Shown: positions 17,158 to 25,622 of the stretch, one piece after another | How the letters are laid out: every line of letters begins with the position of its first letter | Position numbering within the stretch: position 1 is the first letter of the stretch | Origin: Bacteroidota bacterium | Lineage (GTDB): Bacteria > Bacteroidota > Bacteroidia > Chitinophagales > Chitinophagaceae | Assembly: GCA_023423405.1 (NCBI GenBank) | Contig: JAFAFR010000014.1 | Span: forward strand, 427,818 to 491,817 | Length of the DNA: 64,000 nucleotides | Direction of reading: 5' to 3' | Translations under genes and position numbers: made by a program | The notes under the pieces: generated by a model | Databases searched by the model: none | What the model was told of the DNA's origin: nothing | What the model saw: the letters and a program-made list of their open reading frames with translations, nothing else

Positions 17158-18787
17158 GGGCCAGCGCACGGCGGTAACGGAGGCGACGTCCCTCCAATGA
17201 AAAAGCTTCTGCCATGAGCAGGTAGGGACCGGCAGGCAATACCCGGCCCAGGTCATCGCGGCCATTCCAGCGCCAGTGGCCGGTTTTACCGCAGATGCCA
17301 TTCTGCACGATGGTTTTCACTTTTCTGCCCTCCCAGGAATACAGGTACAGCGTTAACAGCCAGCCTGCCTGCGGGAACTCAAACCGGAGCACCCATTCCG
17401 GGGCAATCCATTCCAGTGCCCAACCCTGGCCGCCCGCCTCATCCATCCAAACAGAATTGGCGTAGCCCGGTGTTCCATAACCTGCATGGCTAGCCGCAGA
17501 TGTCCAGCTACCTGCATCTGCGGAACTTGCATTAGGCTGTGTTTTTTCCAGGGCAACGCCTTCTTTCAACCGCAGCAGCGGATGGTGCCATTTTTCTGAA
17601 TAGCTCACTTCATCCAGCACCTGCCCGCTGCTATCGAGCAGCACTGCTGTACCGGCAGCATCGGGCCAGGAAGGCAGCGAACTGACTTCCACGATCTGCT
17701 GCGGCGCCCTTGCCAGGTAATGGGCCACCAGCCAGGATTTGCGGGTCGTGAACACCAGGTAGTTTCCCGGGAAAAGATAACGGGGCTCATCTATCACGCG
17801 GCGAATGCTGCTTATGACGCCTGCCGCATTCCGGTTGGCAAGCTGCAGGCCGTTGAGGTCGATGACCCGGTTTCCGATGTTGGTGATTTCAAGATAATCG
17901 CTGCCTCCTGGCGCCGGGTTGCACAATATTTCGTTGATACTCGCGCCGGTTGCGCCGGCAGTGGGGAGTGCCAGCGGGAGTGAAAGTTTTGCCCATGCCT
18001 CCCGCCCGCCACAGGGCCCGAACCCTTCCAGTTGCAGGGAATAATTCACACCTGGCTCCAGGGCTTGCTCCAACTCCAACAGCAGACGGTTGCCAAATAC
18101 TCCTTCTGTACGATAGCTGATCAAACCCCTGCCGGGACTGCAACGGATCGATCCCTCCAGCCCGATCCGGTCGTCGGCCACTACCATAATGGTTTGCGGG
18201 CTAAGGCAATAGGCGTGCAGGAATCCTTCGGCCGGCGGCCATGTTGCCTGCTGGTGGCTGTTCGGTTTTCCCGGCGTTCCGCCGGAAGGATGGATGCTGG
18301 GAACCAGCGCCAGGAGCGGGCTGCAGGCCTTTCCCGGGTCCGGTAGTTCAAGGCTCCGGCCATCGGGTGGCATGTCCCCATACCAGTCCATCCGATAGGG
18401 AAGCGCCTGTTGCAGGAGACCGGCATTGTCTTTTAAAAAAATGGTATCGCCTGTATTGGAAAGGGCGGGAAAACCGGACAGCGCCGCTACCTGTCCAAAG
18501 CCGGCAAAGGCAGGCGCCGCTGTTTTGCTGCAGCAGACCAGGTACTGAAAGGGCGCCAGGAAAATACTGTCGGGAAAACGGCCCTGGCTGCGGCCGCAGG
18601 AAAGGGTCCAGCCGCTGAGGTCCACGGTATCGGGGCCTGCATTGAACAGCTCTACGAATTCCGCTGGCGGCAGTGCCAGCGCGGGTTCTGGGTCGGGGAG
18701 CAGCTCGCTGACCAGGATATTTTTCGGTTGTGCCGGCGCGGCGACCGAGACCAACCATACACTGCAAATCCACACACACTTTTTCAT
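17141..18787 (-). CDS. Secreted protein with lamin-tail and FlgD-like domains
   Basis: 548 residues. A signal peptide ends near AAPAQ (19-20). Two lamin-tail (LTD) domains follow: one from about 24 to 160 (ELLPDPEPALALPPAEFVELFN) and one from about 285 to 405 (INEILCNPAPGGSDYLEITN). The last 90 residues resemble a FlgD/T9SS-type Ig domain (GHWRWNGRDDLGRVLPAGPYLL), ending in YRRALALNGKE. Such proteins in Bacteroidota are exported and may be surface-attached by the type IX system. Role unknown. Confidence 0.75.
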   Translation of the reverse strand: MKKCVWICSVWLVSVAAPAQPKNILVSELLPDPEPALALPPAEFVELFNAGPDTVDLSGWTLSCGRSQGRFPDSIFLAPFQYLVCCSKTAAPAFAGFGQVAALSGFPALSNTGDTIFLKDNAGLLQQALPYRMDWYGDMPPDGRSLELPDPGKACSPLLALVPSIHPSGGTPGKPNSHQQATWPPAEGFLHAYCLSPQTIMVVADDRIGLEGSIRCSPGRGLISYRTEGVFGNRLLLELEQALEPGVNYSLQLEGFGPCGGREAWAKLSLPLALPTAGATGASINEILCNPAPGGSDYLEITNIGNRVIDLNGLQLANRNAAGVISSIRRVIDEPRYLFPGNYLVFTTRKSWLVAHYLARAPQQIVEVSSLPSWPDAAGTAVLLDSSGQVLDEVSYSEKWHHPLLRLKEGVALEKTQPNASSADAGSWTSAASHAGYGTPGYANSVWMDEAGGQGWALEWIAPEWVLRFEFPQAGWLLTLYLYSWEGRKVKTIVQNGICGKTGHWRWNGRDDLGRVLPAGPYLLMAEAFSLEGRRLRYRRALALNGKE

Positions 18788-18835
18788 GGTGCTAAACTAA
18801 AAACCACGTTCCCGGAAACAATAGCAAAATATTTT

Positions 18836-18866
18836 TTGGGTGAAAAAACCCTGTACTGTATTTTCG
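18836..18866 (+). promoter_or_regulatory. Promoter of the asd leader
   Basis: TTG at 18836-18838 and TATTTTCG at 18859-18866 are separated by 20 bases. This agrees with the Bacteroidota pattern TTG-N17-23-TAnnTTTG apart from one base. Transcription would begin about 18870, a few bases before the leader-peptide ATG. Confidence 0.5.
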
Positions 18867-18872
18867 CGAACC

Positions 18873-18935
18873 ATGACAATGATGAAACATACTACTAAGA
18901 TTAAGAAACAGTTTCCCAGCAAGGAAGGAGTGTAA
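18873..18935 (+). CDS. Leader peptide of the asd attenuator
   Basis: A 20-residue open frame, MTMMKHTTKIKKQFPSKEGV, ends 78 bases before the asd start. It contains three Met, three Thr, five Lys and one Ile. These are exactly the end products of the aspartate pathway that asd feeds. Its control codons lie in RNA that can pair with sequence before the terminator. This is the usual design of a ribosome-mediated attenuator; the reading is inferred from the sequence alone. Confidence 0.7.
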   Translation: MTMMKHTTKIKKQFPSKEGV

Positions 18936-18944
18936 TCGTAGTAT
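18889..18944 (+). promoter_or_regulatory. Alternative RNA pairings of the asd attenuator
   Basis: Three pairings can be seen. ATACTAC (18889-18895, over the Thr codons) pairs perfectly with GTAGTAT (18938-18944). GGAAGG (18923-18928) can pair with CCTTCC (18965-18970), which is the left arm of the terminator, so this would be an antiterminator. TTCC (18913-18916) can in turn occupy GGAA (18923-18926). A ribosome stalled on Met/Thr/Lys codons would disturb the first pairing and favour the antiterminator. Confidence 0.55.
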
Positions 18945-18963
18945 ATGTTCAAAAAATAACGCG

Positions 18964-18991
18964 GCCTTCCCCAACGGGAAGGCTTTTTTTT
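18964..18991 (+). terminator. Intrinsic terminator between leader peptide and asd
   Basis: A perfect 8-bp stem GCCTTCCC / GGGAAGGC with loop CAAC is followed directly by eight T. It lies 22 bases before the asd ATG, so it can only act as a conditional terminator for asd. Confidence 0.9.
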
Positions 18992-19013
18992 AACCAAAAG
19001 CAGTCAAACTAAA

Positions 19014-20006
19014 ATGAAAGTTGCAGTAGTCGGTGCCACCGGTCTCGTCGGCACAAAAATGTTGCAGGTCCTGGCAGAAAGGAATTTCCCTGTAACGGAA
19101 CTGATCCCCGTAGCCTCTGAAAAATCGGTTGGAAAGGAAGTAAGTTTCAAGGGAAAATCCTATAAAGTGGTGGGCATGGAAGAAGCCATTGCCGCCAAAC
19201 CGGCTGTGGCCTTGTTTTCTGCCGGCGGCAGCACTTCCCTGGAATGGGCGCCGCGTTTTGCTGCTGCGGGCATAACCGTGATCGATAACAGTTCGGCCTG
19301 GCGTATGGATCCGTCCAAACCGCTGGTAGTGCCGGAGATCAATGCAGATGTGGTGACTGCTTCGGATAAGATCATCGCCAATCCCAATTGCTCCACCATC
19401 CAGATGGTAGTGGCCCTGAACCCGCTCCATAAGAAATACGGCATCAAAAGAATTGTGGTTTCCACTTATCAGAGCGTAACCGGAACTGGTGTGAAAGCAG
19501 TGACCCAGTTGATGAACGAGCGCGAAGGAAAGGAAGGCGAAATGGCCTATAAATATCGCATAGACCTCAACGTTATACCGCAGATCGACGTGTTCCTCGA
19601 CAATGGGTACACGAAGGAAGAAATGAAGATGGTGAACGAAACGCGTAAGATCATGCGCGACGATTCCATCCGGGTTACCAGTACTACCGTGCGCATTCCT
19701 GTTATGGGCGGACACAGCGAAAGCGTGAACGTGGAATTTGAGAAAGACTTCGACCTGGGAGAAGTGAAATCCATTCTCGCATCGGCTCCGGGCATAGTGG
19801 TGGAGGACGATCCTTCCGGCGCCGTTTATCCCATGCCGATGGATGCCCATGAAAAAGATGAGGTATTCGTGGGGCGCATTCGCCGTGATGAGTCACAACC
19901 CAATACCCTCAATTGCTGGATCGTGAGCGACAACCTCCGCAAAGGGGCGGCTACCAATGCCGTTCAGATTGCAGAGAGTCTCCTGCAAAGGGGCATTCTT
20001 TCCTAA
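19014..20006 (+). CDS. asd: Aspartate-semialdehyde dehydrogenase
   Basis: 330 residues. The NADP-binding start GATGLVGTKM (about 7-16), the catalytic cysteine in NPNCST (Cys126) and the substrate-binding VMGGHSES are all present. The enzyme reduces aspartyl phosphate to the semialdehyde, the branch point to lysine, methionine, threonine and isoleucine. It is monocistronic, between an attenuator and a strong terminator. The matching amino-acid content of the leader peptide supports end-product control. Confidence 0.95.
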   Translation: MKVAVVGATGLVGTKMLQVLAERNFPVTELIPVASEKSVGKEVSFKGKSYKVVGMEEAIAAKPAVALFSAGGSTSLEWAPRFAAAGITVIDNSSAWRMDPSKPLVVPEINADVVTASDKIIANPNCSTIQMVVALNPLHKKYGIKRIVVSTYQSVTGTGVKAVTQLMNEREGKEGEMAYKYRIDLNVIPQIDVFLDNGYTKEEMKMVNETRKIMRDDSIRVTSTTVRIPVMGGHSESVNVEFEKDFDLGEVKSILASAPGIVVEDDPSGAVYPMPMDAHEKDEVFVGRIRRDESQPNTLNCWIVSDNLRKGAATNAVQIAESLLQRGILS

Positions 20007-20028
20007 GCGTTACTATGGGTTAGCTATA

Positions 20029-20059
20029 GCCGGCATCCGAAGGGTGCCGGCATTTTTTT
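20029..20059 (+). terminator. Terminator after asd
   Basis: Stem GCCGGCA / TGCCGGC (20029-20035 with 20045-20051), a short loop, then a run of seven T after one A. It lies 22 bases after the asd stop. Confidence 0.88.
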
Positions 20060-20102
20060 GCGGGAGCCCAGGCGCTCCCGGCCGAAACGAACGGGGTAAC
20101 GG

Positions 20103-20771
20103 TCAATCTCCGAGGTTGCGCCGCAGGAAAACGAAGAGGGGCTGCAGGGTGGCGAAGGCCGTGGCAATTGTTTTTATCGCCGAAGGGCTGGTAAGCAGGT
20201 CGTCGGGCAGCTCCTGCATCGCGATATAACTCTTATACACGAGGTAAGGTGCGGCCGGCGAGTCTTTATCAAAGCCCTGCGGCACGCGGGTGAGGCGCAA
20301 CTCGGGACTCTGGTCCAGCCCGCCATAGATGCTCCTGAATTTTTTCGATTCCAGAATTTTACGGAATTCGTCTGTATGGTATTCAATTTCCTGCCGCACT
20401 TTGCGCAGGTCTTCGGGTGCCGGCATATACAATCCGCCACCCGCAAAACTTTTTCCCGGTTCAATATGCACGTAATAGCCGGGGGTCATGGCTTTACGGC
20501 CATCGGCATTGATGCTGGCGCCGAAATTTGTTTTGTAAGGAGATTTGTCCTTGCTGAACCGAATGTCGCGGTTGATGCGGAACAGGCAATCCTTAGCTTT
20601 GATGGAAGCAATGCTGCTGTCTGAGTGGCCGTGTGCTTCTATCAGCTTTGCCACAAAAGCCTCCATGTCTTTACGCGCCGCTTCGTATTCCTTGCGGTGC
20701 ACGTCAAACCATTCCTTGTTATTGTTTTTTTGCAGCGACCGTAAAAAGCGGATGGTGTTAGCCGTTAGCAT
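20103..20771 (-). CDS. DUF2461 family protein
   Basis: 222 residues, full-length for the family. Diagnostic blocks are RFLRSLQKNNNKEWFDVHRKEYE at the start, FRINRDIRFSKDKSPYKTNFGA in the middle, and GYYVHIEPGKSFAGGGLYMPAPEDLRKVRQEI. The biochemical function of this family is not established. It follows the HNH-type gene on the same strand by two bases, so they may share a message. Confidence 0.88.
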   Translation of the reverse strand: MLTANTIRFLRSLQKNNNKEWFDVHRKEYEAARKDMEAFVAKLIEAHGHSDSSIASIKAKDCLFRINRDIRFSKDKSPYKTNFGASINADGRKAMTPGYYVHIEPGKSFAGGGLYMPAPEDLRKVRQEIEYHTDEFRKILESKKFRSIYGGLDQSPELRLTRVPQGFDKDSPAAPYLVYKSYIAMQELPDDLLTSPSAIKTIATAFATLQPLFVFLRRNLGD

Positions 20772-20773
20772 GC

Positions 20774-21337
20774 TTATTTCACCTTGGCCCAGTTCTCACC
20801 ACTTTTGATGCGGTACATGGTCATTTCACTCACACCATATTTTTCGGCAAGCTGCCGGATGGTGAGGGTTCTCTTTTTACTGCTCAAAGTTTTTTTGATG
20901 TTCTTCACCTGTGTGGCGTTGAGCTTGAGGCCGGTAGCGCGGTTGGCCTGCACTTTTTTGTAGGCAAGTTTGGCCGGACTTTCCTGCTGGTGCTGGATCA
21001 TCTCTTCCAGTGTTGCCCACTTCAGGTTTTTTACCGAATTGTCGGTTTTGTTGTGATTCACATGTATCACATAGCGATGCTTAGGGGAAGGCTTTTTCAG
21101 GAAGAGCCTTGCTATTTCACGATGGATATACAAAGTTCCGTTATTGCCCGGACGATGCAGGTTCAGCGTTTTGTAACCTGTGGTGAGTGAGCCGTTCAAC
21201 AGCTTGCCGTCTTCTGTAACGGATTCACTATAGCTGGCTACCCTGCCGGCAGAGGACAATGCATATTGTTTGCGAAGATGTTTCCATCCGGGAAACTGCA
21301 GTGGCTTCCATGTTTCGCCTGATAGTGATTTTATCAT
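20774..21337 (-). CDS. NUMOD4-HNH endonuclease-like protein with C-terminal HTH
   Basis: 187 residues in three parts: a NUMOD4 segment (WKPLQFPGWKHLRKQYALSSAGRVASY), an HNH_3-like segment (VIHVNHNKTDNSVKNLKWAT, about 90-110), and a helix-turn-helix (LTIRQLAEKYGVSEMTMYRIKSG) at the end. This is the layout of free-standing homing endonucleases or phage HNH proteins. No intron or intein is seen around it, so it is either free-standing or used as a DNA-binding protein. Confidence 0.75.
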   Translation of the reverse strand: MIKSLSGETWKPLQFPGWKHLRKQYALSSAGRVASYSESVTEDGKLLNGSLTTGYKTLNLHRPGNNGTLYIHREIARLFLKKPSPKHRYVIHVNHNKTDNSVKNLKWATLEEMIQHQQESPAKLAYKKVQANRATGLKLNATQVKNIKKTLSSKKRTLTIRQLAEKYGVSEMTMYRIKSGENWAKVK

Positions 21338-21390
21338 CGTACCCTTTTTTTTAAAGTTACGAAAAGATATGGACCAAAACTATTATGCGA

Positions 21391-23481
21391 TCAGGCATTC
21401 CCGATCAATTTCAGGAATTCTTCTTCCGAGAGAATATGGATCTGGGGAATTTTACGGGCCTTTTCCAGCTTGGAGCCTGCGTCCTCGCCTACTACCAGGT
21501 AGTTCAGCTTGCTGCTAACGCCGCTCAAAAGCTTGCCGCCCCTGGCTTCCACCATGCTTTCGGCCTCGGTGCGCTTCAATCGGTTAAGGGTGCCCGTGAA
21601 CAGGAAACTTTGCCCCTCCAGCGCGCCGCCACCCAGTTTTTCCCCTTTTTCGCTGCTGAGGTTGAGTCCCAGGTTTTCCAGTTCCTGCAGCAGGGCCAGG
21701 TTGGCGCTGTTGTGAAAAAACTGGTAGATGCTGGCGGCTACCTTTACCCCTACGTCTTCCACCTGCTGCAGTTCCTCCACGTTGTAACCGCTGAGTTCGT
21801 TGAGGTGCCCAATGCGGCGGGCCAGCGTTTTTGCCGTGGTTTCGCCTACATAGCGGATGCCCAGGGCGAAAATTAGGCGGTGCAGGGGTTGCTTTTTGGA
21901 AGCTTCAATGGCCGCCGCGAGGTTGGTGATGGATTTTTCCCCGAAGCCCTCCAGCCCCCTGATCTGATCGTAAGGCAACCGGTAAATAGAGGGAATATCT
22001 GTTAGCCAGCCCAGTTCGTAAAACTTACGCACATTGGCTTCTCCAAAACTGCGTATGTCCATGGCATCCTTGGAAACAAAATGGATCATGCGTTCCACTA
22101 CCTGCGCCGGGCAGTCGATGTTCACGCAACGCCATACCGCTTCGCCGGGTTCTTTGAACAGATGCGATCCGCATACGGGGCAATCAGAAGGAAAAACGAT
22201 CGGTTGTTCCTCACCGTTACGCAGTTCGGCCAGGGGCTTTACGATGTAGGGGATCACGTCGCCGGCCCTTTCTACCAGCACCGTATCGCCGATGCGCAGG
22301 TCTTTTTCCCGGATCACGTCTTCATTAAAAAGACTGATGGAGCCTACCGTTACACCGCCAATGGGAACAGGATCGATCTTTGCCACCGGCGTGATAGCGC
22401 CTGTGCGGCCCACCTGGAATTCCACCGCCCGCAGCTTGCTGGTTGCCTGCCGCGCCCTGAATTTATAAGCGATGGCCCAGCGCGGGTGATGGGTGGTCAT
22501 GCCCAGGCGATCCTGCAGGTCGATGCGGTTCACCTTGATCACCATGCCGTCGATTTCATAAGGGAGGCTGTCGCGCGCCGCTTCGTATTCCTGGCACCAG
22601 GCGACCACGCCTTCAATGCCGCGGATGACCTTTTTCTCTTTTTCCGGGCTCCTGAAACCCAGGTCCCACAACATTTTCAGCGTGCCGGAGTGCGTTTCGA
22701 GCGCCGGGCTGGGACTGCCATTGTCAATATGATAGCTCACATTATAGAGAAAGGCCTCCAGGTTGCGGCGCCGCACTTCTGCCGGGTCCTTGATGCGGAG
22801 AGAGCCCGAAGCGGCATTCCGCGGGTTGGCCAGCGGTGGCAGGTTTTGTTCGGCCAGTTTATCATTGAAAGCTTTGAAATGTTTCCGGGTGAGCAGCACT
22901 TCCCCGCGGATCTCGATCTGCTGGATGCCATAATCGGAAAAGCGCGCTGAGAGCGGCACGGAACGGATCTGCCGGATATTGGTGGTGATATCATCGCCCT
23001 GCACGCCATCACCGCGGGTAGCACCCCGCAGCAGGAAGTCATCTTCATAGATCAATGAAATGGAAGCGCCGTCGAACTTGGGCTCCACGCAATACTCCAC
23101 TTCTTTTTCACCCGAGCCCTCGCGCACTTTGCGGTCCCAGTCCACCAGGTCTTCGGCATTGTAACTGTTCTCCAGCGACAGCATGGGCACCAGGTGTGCC
23201 ACCGTGGGAAAGGAAGGGTTCAGTCCATTTGCTACCCGCTGCGTGGGAGAATCGCCCCGCACCAGTGAAGGGTCTTCTTTTTCGATCCGCTCCAGGGCCT
23301 TGAACAGGCGGTCGTATTCAACATCGGCCAGCAGGGGCTCATCCAGCACATAATAACGGTATTCGTGAAAGCGCAATACATCGCGCAGGATCCCGACATC
23401 GGTGGCGCCGAGGCTGTCGCTGTTCGCCAATAATTTGTGGGTGGCCTCCTGCAGGGACCTGGTAGCGGCTTCGGTGTACAT
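21391..23481 (-). CDS. ligA: NAD-dependent DNA ligase LigA
   Basis: 696 residues, usual length. The adenylation lysine is Lys135 in EPKFDGAS. An OB-fold, a Cys4 zinc finger (CPVCGSHLFKEPGEAVWRCVNIDC), helix-hairpin-helix repeats and a C-terminal BRCT domain (GQSFLFTGTLNRLKRTEAESMVEARGGK) follow in the normal order. It seals nicks in replication and repair. Confidence 0.97.
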   Translation of the reverse strand: MYTEAATRSLQEATHKLLANSDSLGATDVGILRDVLRFHEYRYYVLDEPLLADVEYDRLFKALERIEKEDPSLVRGDSPTQRVANGLNPSFPTVAHLVPMLSLENSYNAEDLVDWDRKVREGSGEKEVEYCVEPKFDGASISLIYEDDFLLRGATRGDGVQGDDITTNIRQIRSVPLSARFSDYGIQQIEIRGEVLLTRKHFKAFNDKLAEQNLPPLANPRNAASGSLRIKDPAEVRRRNLEAFLYNVSYHIDNGSPSPALETHSGTLKMLWDLGFRSPEKEKKVIRGIEGVVAWCQEYEAARDSLPYEIDGMVIKVNRIDLQDRLGMTTHHPRWAIAYKFRARQATSKLRAVEFQVGRTGAITPVAKIDPVPIGGVTVGSISLFNEDVIREKDLRIGDTVLVERAGDVIPYIVKPLAELRNGEEQPIVFPSDCPVCGSHLFKEPGEAVWRCVNIDCPAQVVERMIHFVSKDAMDIRSFGEANVRKFYELGWLTDIPSIYRLPYDQIRGLEGFGEKSITNLAAAIEASKKQPLHRLIFALGIRYVGETTAKTLARRIGHLNELSGYNVEELQQVEDVGVKVAASIYQFFHNSANLALLQELENLGLNLSSEKGEKLGGGALEGQSFLFTGTLNRLKRTEAESMVEARGGKLLSGVSSKLNYLVVGEDAGSKLEKARKIPQIHILSEEEFLKLIGNA

Positions 23482-23614
23482 GTGAATTTTCTTGCTGTAA
23501 AACTAATGGCCCCCTGGCAAATACCGCTAAAATTTGGAAGAGCGCTTTAAAATGTGTATATTCAACACAAAGCAGGTGGTCTACCGGCCCTGCACAAACG
23601 AGACTGCTTTTTGG

Positions 23615-23622
23615 TAATTTTG
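23615..23622 (+). promoter_or_regulatory. Probable -7 box for the Nudix-type regulator
   Basis: TAATTTTG fits TAnnTTTG and lies 26 bases before the ATG. No convincing -33 element is seen. A short inverted repeat GTGT-N7-ACAC lies about 60 bases upstream. Confidence 0.4.
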
Positions 23623-23648
23623 CCTGCAACCTTCCGGATACAACCAAT

Positions 23649-24356
23649 ATGAAGCAGATTTCACGGTTCAGCCATTATGGAGAATTAAGTGATCAGGATT
23701 ATTTCCGGATCGCACTGTCCGTGGACCTTGTCATTTTCGGTTTTGAGGATGATGAGCTGAAGGTGCTGGTGATCAATTGCAATATCAAGGAATACAAAGG
23801 AAAGCTTTCGCTGCTGGGCGATCTGGTGCGGCCCGATGAGGATCTTGATTCCGCCTCCTACCGCGTGCTGCGGGAAAGGACCGGCCTGGAGGACGTGTAC
23901 CTGGAGCAGGTGCAGACCTTCGGAAAAGTGAACCGCCACCCGGCCGGGCGTGTTATCACCACCACTTATTTTTCCCTTGTCAATACGCGCGACATCCAGT
24001 TGAAACTGGCAGAGAACGACCTGCACTGGCATCCCGTCAGCGAGATCCATGAAATGGCCTTTGACCATTTCGAGATCCTGCAAACCTGCCTCGAACGGCT
24101 GCGCGAAAAAGTGCCCGACCAGCCCGTGGTTTTCAACCTGCTGCCCAAGAAATTTTCGCTGCGCGAACTGCAATGCCTCTACGAAGCCATCCTGAACACC
24201 AAACTGGACCGCAGGAATTTCCGGAAAAAATTCTTCATGATGGACTGGCTGATCGACCTCGATGAACTGGAGCAGGACGTGCCGCATCGCCCCGGAAAGC
24301 TTTACCGGTTCAACCAGGCAAAATTCTGCCGCAAGCCCAGGACCCTTACGCGCTGA
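23649..24356 (+). CDS. NrtR-like regulator (degenerate Nudix plus winged helix)
   Basis: 235 residues. An N-terminal Nudix fold is seen (RIALSVDLVIFGFEDDELKVLVINC, then GDLVRPDEDLDSASYRVLRERTGL). The Nudix box lacks the paired glutamates of active hydrolases: RERTG stands where REUxEE is expected, so catalysis is doubtful. The C-terminal part (FSLRELQCLYEAILNTKLDRRNFRKKF) is the winged helix of NrtR-type sensors. Bacteroidota relatives regulate sugar or NAD genes; the target here is not shown by context. Confidence 0.82.
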   Translation: MKQISRFSHYGELSDQDYFRIALSVDLVIFGFEDDELKVLVINCNIKEYKGKLSLLGDLVRPDEDLDSASYRVLRERTGLEDVYLEQVQTFGKVNRHPAGRVITTTYFSLVNTRDIQLKLAENDLHWHPVSEIHEMAFDHFEILQTCLERLREKVPDQPVVFNLLPKKFSLRELQCLYEAILNTKLDRRNFRKKFFMMDWLIDLDELEQDVPHRPGKLYRFNQAKFCRKPRTLTR

Positions 24357-24360
24357 ACCC

Positions 24361-24981
24361 TTACACGCTGAGGGTCGGGTCCTTTACCTCCCGCTGGTGT
24401 TGGATGATGAACGGAACCATGGTTTCCAGGTCGAGGGAGGCCCGGGTGAGTGCATCTTCTATATCTGTGCGATCCACCTGCGCCGCGAAGGAAGCCGTTT
24501 TAAGCTTTTTCAGCACCGACTTTGTTTCGAGTCCCTGGTAGCGCTCGGGCCTTACCAGTGCCGCGGCATGAATAAAGCCCGACAGCTCATCGAATACATA
24601 AATCATCAGCTCCATTTTGCTGTGGGGTTCCACGCCAAAGTGGCGCGGGCCGTGGCTGGCGATGGTGCGAATCACTTCGGGGTCGATCTCCCTTTTTTCC
24701 AGTTCTTCGATGATGATGCGGCAATGCGCTTCGGGGAATTTTTCCCAGTCGGCGTCGTGCAGCACGCCGGCCATCCACCATTTATGCGCTTCTTTTTCGG
24801 GGAGTTCCTCCTTTTCGAGGGCCCAGGCCTTCATGACGGCGCCCACCTGCAGCATGTGCAGGCGGAGGCGTTCGTTGGGTACCCATTCGCGCAGCAGGGC
24901 CAGGGTTTCTGCTTCCGATAATACATTTCCGGCATGGGCGGCGTTGCCAAATTCCTGCCGGTGGAGGTGAAGATCAGCCAT
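24361..24981 (-). CDS. HD-domain hydrolase
   Basis: 206 residues. The metal-binding HD motif is in AGVLHDADWEKFPEAH; HMLQVGAVMKAWAL supplies the first His, and IASHGPRHFG a later one. Related proteins act as small phosphohydrolases on nucleotides, but the substrate is unknown. Convergent with the regulator gene, only four bases apart. Confidence 0.8.
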   Translation of the reverse strand: MADLHLHRQEFGNAAHAGNVLSEAETLALLREWVPNERLRLHMLQVGAVMKAWALEKEELPEKEAHKWWMAGVLHDADWEKFPEAHCRIIIEELEKREIDPEVIRTIASHGPRHFGVEPHSKMELMIYVFDELSGFIHAAALVRPERYQGLETKSVLKKLKTASFAAQVDRTDIEDALTRASLDLETMVPFIIQHQREVKDPTLSV

Positions 24982-25059
24982 TAGGAAAAAATTATGTAAA
25001 AAATTTTATTGATAATCAAGTTGTTGCAATTGGTGGTTAGAAAAAACAGGTCAAAATTC

Positions 25060-25091
25060 TTGGAAGCTAGATAGCTATGGGCCTACCTTTG
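25060..25091 (+). promoter_or_regulatory. Promoter of the rplM-rpsI-rpsB-tsf operon
   Basis: TTG at 25060-25062, a 21-base spacer, then TACCTTTG at 25084-25091, a perfect match to TAnnTTTG. This gives a transcript leader of about 55 bases before rplM. Confidence 0.8.
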
Positions 25092-25118
25092 CGCTCCGAT
25101 TTATTTTTTCATTCCCGA

Positions 25119-25136
25119 CTGCCGGGTTGGCGGCAG
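25119..25136 (+). promoter_or_regulatory. Hairpin in the rplM leader
   Basis: CTGCCG-GGTTGG-CGGCAG forms a perfect 6-bp stem in the short 5' leader, 18 bases before the rplM ATG. It could be a site for autoregulation by a ribosomal protein of the operon. There is no T run, so it is not a terminator. Confidence 0.4.
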
Positions 25137-25154
25137 CGGACTAAATTAAGTTAA

Positions 25155-25598
25155 ATGAGCAAATTACATTTCACCACCAAACATGCGAACGAGGCTACTG
25201 TGCAACGTAATTGGTACGTTGTGGATGGTACCAATCAAACCGTAGGTCGCATGTGTGCCAGAATCGCGGCCGTATTGCGTGGTAAGAACAAAGCGTATTA
25301 CACTCCCCACGTAGACTGCGGAGATTTCATCATTGTGATCAATGCCGACAAGGTTCAGTTCACCGGTAACAAGGCCGAGCAGAAAGTGTACGAGAATTTC
25401 AGCGGCTATCCCGGTGGTCGTAAAGAAGAAGTGGCTAAGGACCTGTTGAAGCGTCGTCCCGAAGTGATCATCGAGCGCGCCGTAAAAGGCATGCTGCCGA
25501 AGAACCGCCTGGGCCGCAAGATGTACAAAAAACTCTTTGTGTATGCGGATGGCAATCATCCCCATGTTGCACAGCAACCCAAAGAACTGAAATTCTAA
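25155..25598 (+). CDS. rplM: 50S ribosomal protein L13
   Basis: 147 residues, full-length. Family blocks: WYVVDGTNQTVGRMCARIAAVLRGK near the start, HVDCGDFIIVINADKVQFTGNK, and the C-terminal KGMLPKNRLGRKMYKKLFVYADGNHPH. First gene of the r-protein/EF-Ts run, with rpsI 24 bases behind, the order common to nearly all bacteria. Confidence 0.98.
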   Translation: MSKLHFTTKHANEATVQRNWYVVDGTNQTVGRMCARIAAVLRGKNKAYYTPHVDCGDFIIVINADKVQFTGNKAEQKVYENFSGYPGGRKEEVAKDLLKRRPEVIIERAVKGMLPKNRLGRKMYKKLFVYADGNHPHVAQQPKELKF

Positions 25599-25622
25599 TT
25601 CTAAAAGACTAATTCCAAATAG

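Noticed and set aside
20774..21337. Group I intron or intein associated with the HNH gene
   Set aside because: Neighbouring genes are intact and show no interruption or intron-like sequence.
21390..22950. Open frames opposite ligA
   Set aside because: Antisense shadows of a well-conserved gene, no motifs.
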